This document shows positions 6,029 to 7,073 of a DNA stretch of 7,073 nucleotides, in pieces. The notes below the pieces were generated by a model, which made no database searches, was not told the DNA's origin, and saw only the letters and a list, made by a program, of their open reading frames with translations. Numbering within the stretch: the stretch's first letter is position 1; every line of letters starts with the position of its first letter. Location: positions 1 through 7,073 of the forward strand of contig JAGASC010000369.1 in assembly GCA_017621905.1 (NCBI GenBank), given 5' to 3'. The translations under genes were made by a program, and so were the position numbers. This DNA comes from Roseburia sp. (lineage in GTDB: Bacteria > Bacillota > Clostridia > Lachnospirales > Lachnospiraceae).

Positions 6029-7073
6029 CTATCTCACCTCAAAGGCTGCAAAACCATATGGCGCTATTTCTGACAAATATACCATATCCCCCTCCAGCCT
6101 TCCGGAGCAGTTTACAAATTTGATTTCTGAATAATTTTTATCTAACCTGATAACAGGGTCTAATATTTCGTCCAAAAATACATTCAGCAAAGCCACTGAC
6201 ATTGCTTCTCCGTCAGAAGATGTGAGAAGATACAGATTCGGATTCTTCTCACTGACTGCAGGAAGCCTTCTTTTTCCAACCCAATTGATTGCCTCGATCA
6301 ACTGCGCCTGGCGGTAATAATTATTGGTATAATTTGCGTTAACCGCGGCATTGTACAGATCATAAGCCATAACCAAAAACCGGATTCCCTCTTCATTTTC
6401 ATAAAGATAGGCGGCAGGAGTCTCATCCGGCGTAAAGACACTCAGCACCTTCGCCTTTTCGCTGCACTGTATCTTTTTCAACGCCTGATTGTCTATGTTG
6501 TGTATTCCGGCATTTTCCTTTGTGAAATGTTCTCCCGCAAACCTACAGGTCTCCTCAGAGATCAATCCCGTATCAATGCCGGATTCCATCAATATTTTAG
6601 CCGCCGGGACATCCAGTACGGCGCCGTTCTTCAGTTCATCCCTTGTTATGTATCTTGCATTCTCCCCACAGACAAGCGCCGGATAGCCGCTGTCCTCAAA
6701 AGCGGTAGGAATACTGTTTTTCGAGAGAATATCCCGGGAAACGCTTTGGTGAGACTGAATCAGCTTATTTGCGATTTTTTCTTCGCATTGCTCCGGCAGA
6801 ACCCAATTTTCCACTTTGTGCATTGCATTGAATGCCCTCACACCCACCGGATGCTTTTTATCAAAAATCTCTTTGACCTGACCTCTTAAAGCTTCATTAT
6901 GGATATGTCTGTCTGTGTATCCCGTCTCATAATCCGGTCTCTGCACATAATCATACATATATTTCAGGATTCCGTCCGCACCGCCATCAGCCAGCAGCGC
7001 AAGATCGAACAGTTCAAGAACTTTGGCGGAAACATAATAGCGGGGACGGGGATACACGTCACCTTCCGTAAAA
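6029..7073 (-). CDS. Large GH42-like glycoside hydrolase, C-terminal part (5' end outside window)
   Basis: The reading frame stays open to the right edge, so the visible 348 residues are the C-terminal part of a larger protein; a GTG at 7057 is internal and has no ribosome binding site. The visible part opens with FTEGDVYPRPRY, which looks like the end of a TIM-barrel strand; its Glu (codon 7066-7064) could be a catalytic residue. Next comes a helical stretch (LELFDLALLADGGADGILKYM). Then a Rossmann-like domain contains VLDVPAAKILMESGIDTGL, a pattern I associate with the glutamine-amidotransferase-like (trimerisation) domain of GH42-type enzymes. A beta-rich tail ends in YGFAAFEVR. The protein is probably a cytoplasmic exo-glycosidase, but the N-terminus is unseen, so secretion cannot be judged. 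It is the most upstream gene seen and lies 95 bp before the next. Glycosidase nature is fairly likely; family and substrate are unknown. Confidence 0.6.
   Translation of the reverse strand, partial: FTEGDVYPRPRYYVSAKVLELFDLALLADGGADGILKYMYDYVQRPDYETGYTDRHIHNEALRGQVKEIFDKKHPVGVRAFNAMHKVENWVLPEQCEEKIANKLIQSHQSVSRDILSKNSIPTAFEDSGYPALVCGENARYITRDELKNGAVLDVPAAKILMESGIDTGLISEETCRFAGEHFTKENAGIHNIDNQALKKIQCSEKAKVLSVFTPDETPAAYLYENEEGIRFLVMAYDLYNAAVNANYTNNYYRQAQLIEAINWVGKRRLPAVSEKNPNLYLLTSSDGEAMSVALLNVFLDEILDPVIRLDKNYSEIKFVNCSGRLEGDMVYLSEIAPYGFAAFEVR

Noticed and set aside
6029..7057. GTG at 7057 as the start of the GH42-like gene
   Set aside because: The frame remains open to the window edge with TEGD before it, which continues the PRPRY motif, and no ribosome binding site precedes the GTG. 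The gene is truncated by the window.

Overview
The window looks like part of a carbohydrate-degradation locus of a low-to-moderate GC, Gram-positive gut-type bacterium, most likely a Clostridia/Lachnospiraceae-like Firmicute. This rests on strong AGGAGG/AGAGG ribosome binding sites, AT-rich intergenic DNA, a consensus sigma-A-type promoter and the look of the proteins. The taxonomy is an inference; no marker gene is present. All five genes lie on the minus strand and are transcribed right to left.

Layout in the direction of transcription. (1) 7073-6029: C-terminal part of a large GH42-like glycoside hydrolase, cut by the right edge of the window. (2) 5933-4314: a complete 539-aa protein with a GH42-like three-part layout (barrel, Rossmann-like middle, beta tail), which I cannot assign to a named family. 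(3) 4266-3298: an aldo/keto reductase with an intact catalytic tetrad. (4) 3155-2001: a GH88 unsaturated glucuronyl hydrolase with both catalytic aspartates in place. (5) 1806-211: a 531-aa clan GH-D-like (GH27/GH36-type) glycosidase, clearly richer in G+C than its neighbours. Gaps between genes are 95, 47, 142 and 194 bp. The first three genes look like one transcription unit. The last two gaps are long enough to carry regulatory sites.

Regulatory DNA. The gap before the GH88 gene carries two perfect 12-bp palindromes one base apart. The gap before the GH-D-like gene carries a weak inverted repeat. After the last gene, a 16-bp stem hairpin (138-173) marks the likely end of the operon. Beyond it, a 9-bp tandem AT repeat leads into a near-consensus leftward promoter (TTGACA, 17 bp, TATCAT) whose -35 box sits inside a perfect inverted repeat. 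That promoter should drive a gene outside the window.

How the genes may work together: several predicted intracellular glycosidases, none with a visible signal peptide where the N-terminus is present, would trim imported oligosaccharides. The GH88 enzyme would remove a 4,5-unsaturated uronic acid left at the non-reducing end by a polysaccharide lyase that is not in this window. The reductase could act on a keto or aldehyde sugar released on the way. The substrate is unknown. No transporter, lyase or regulator is present in these 7 kb.
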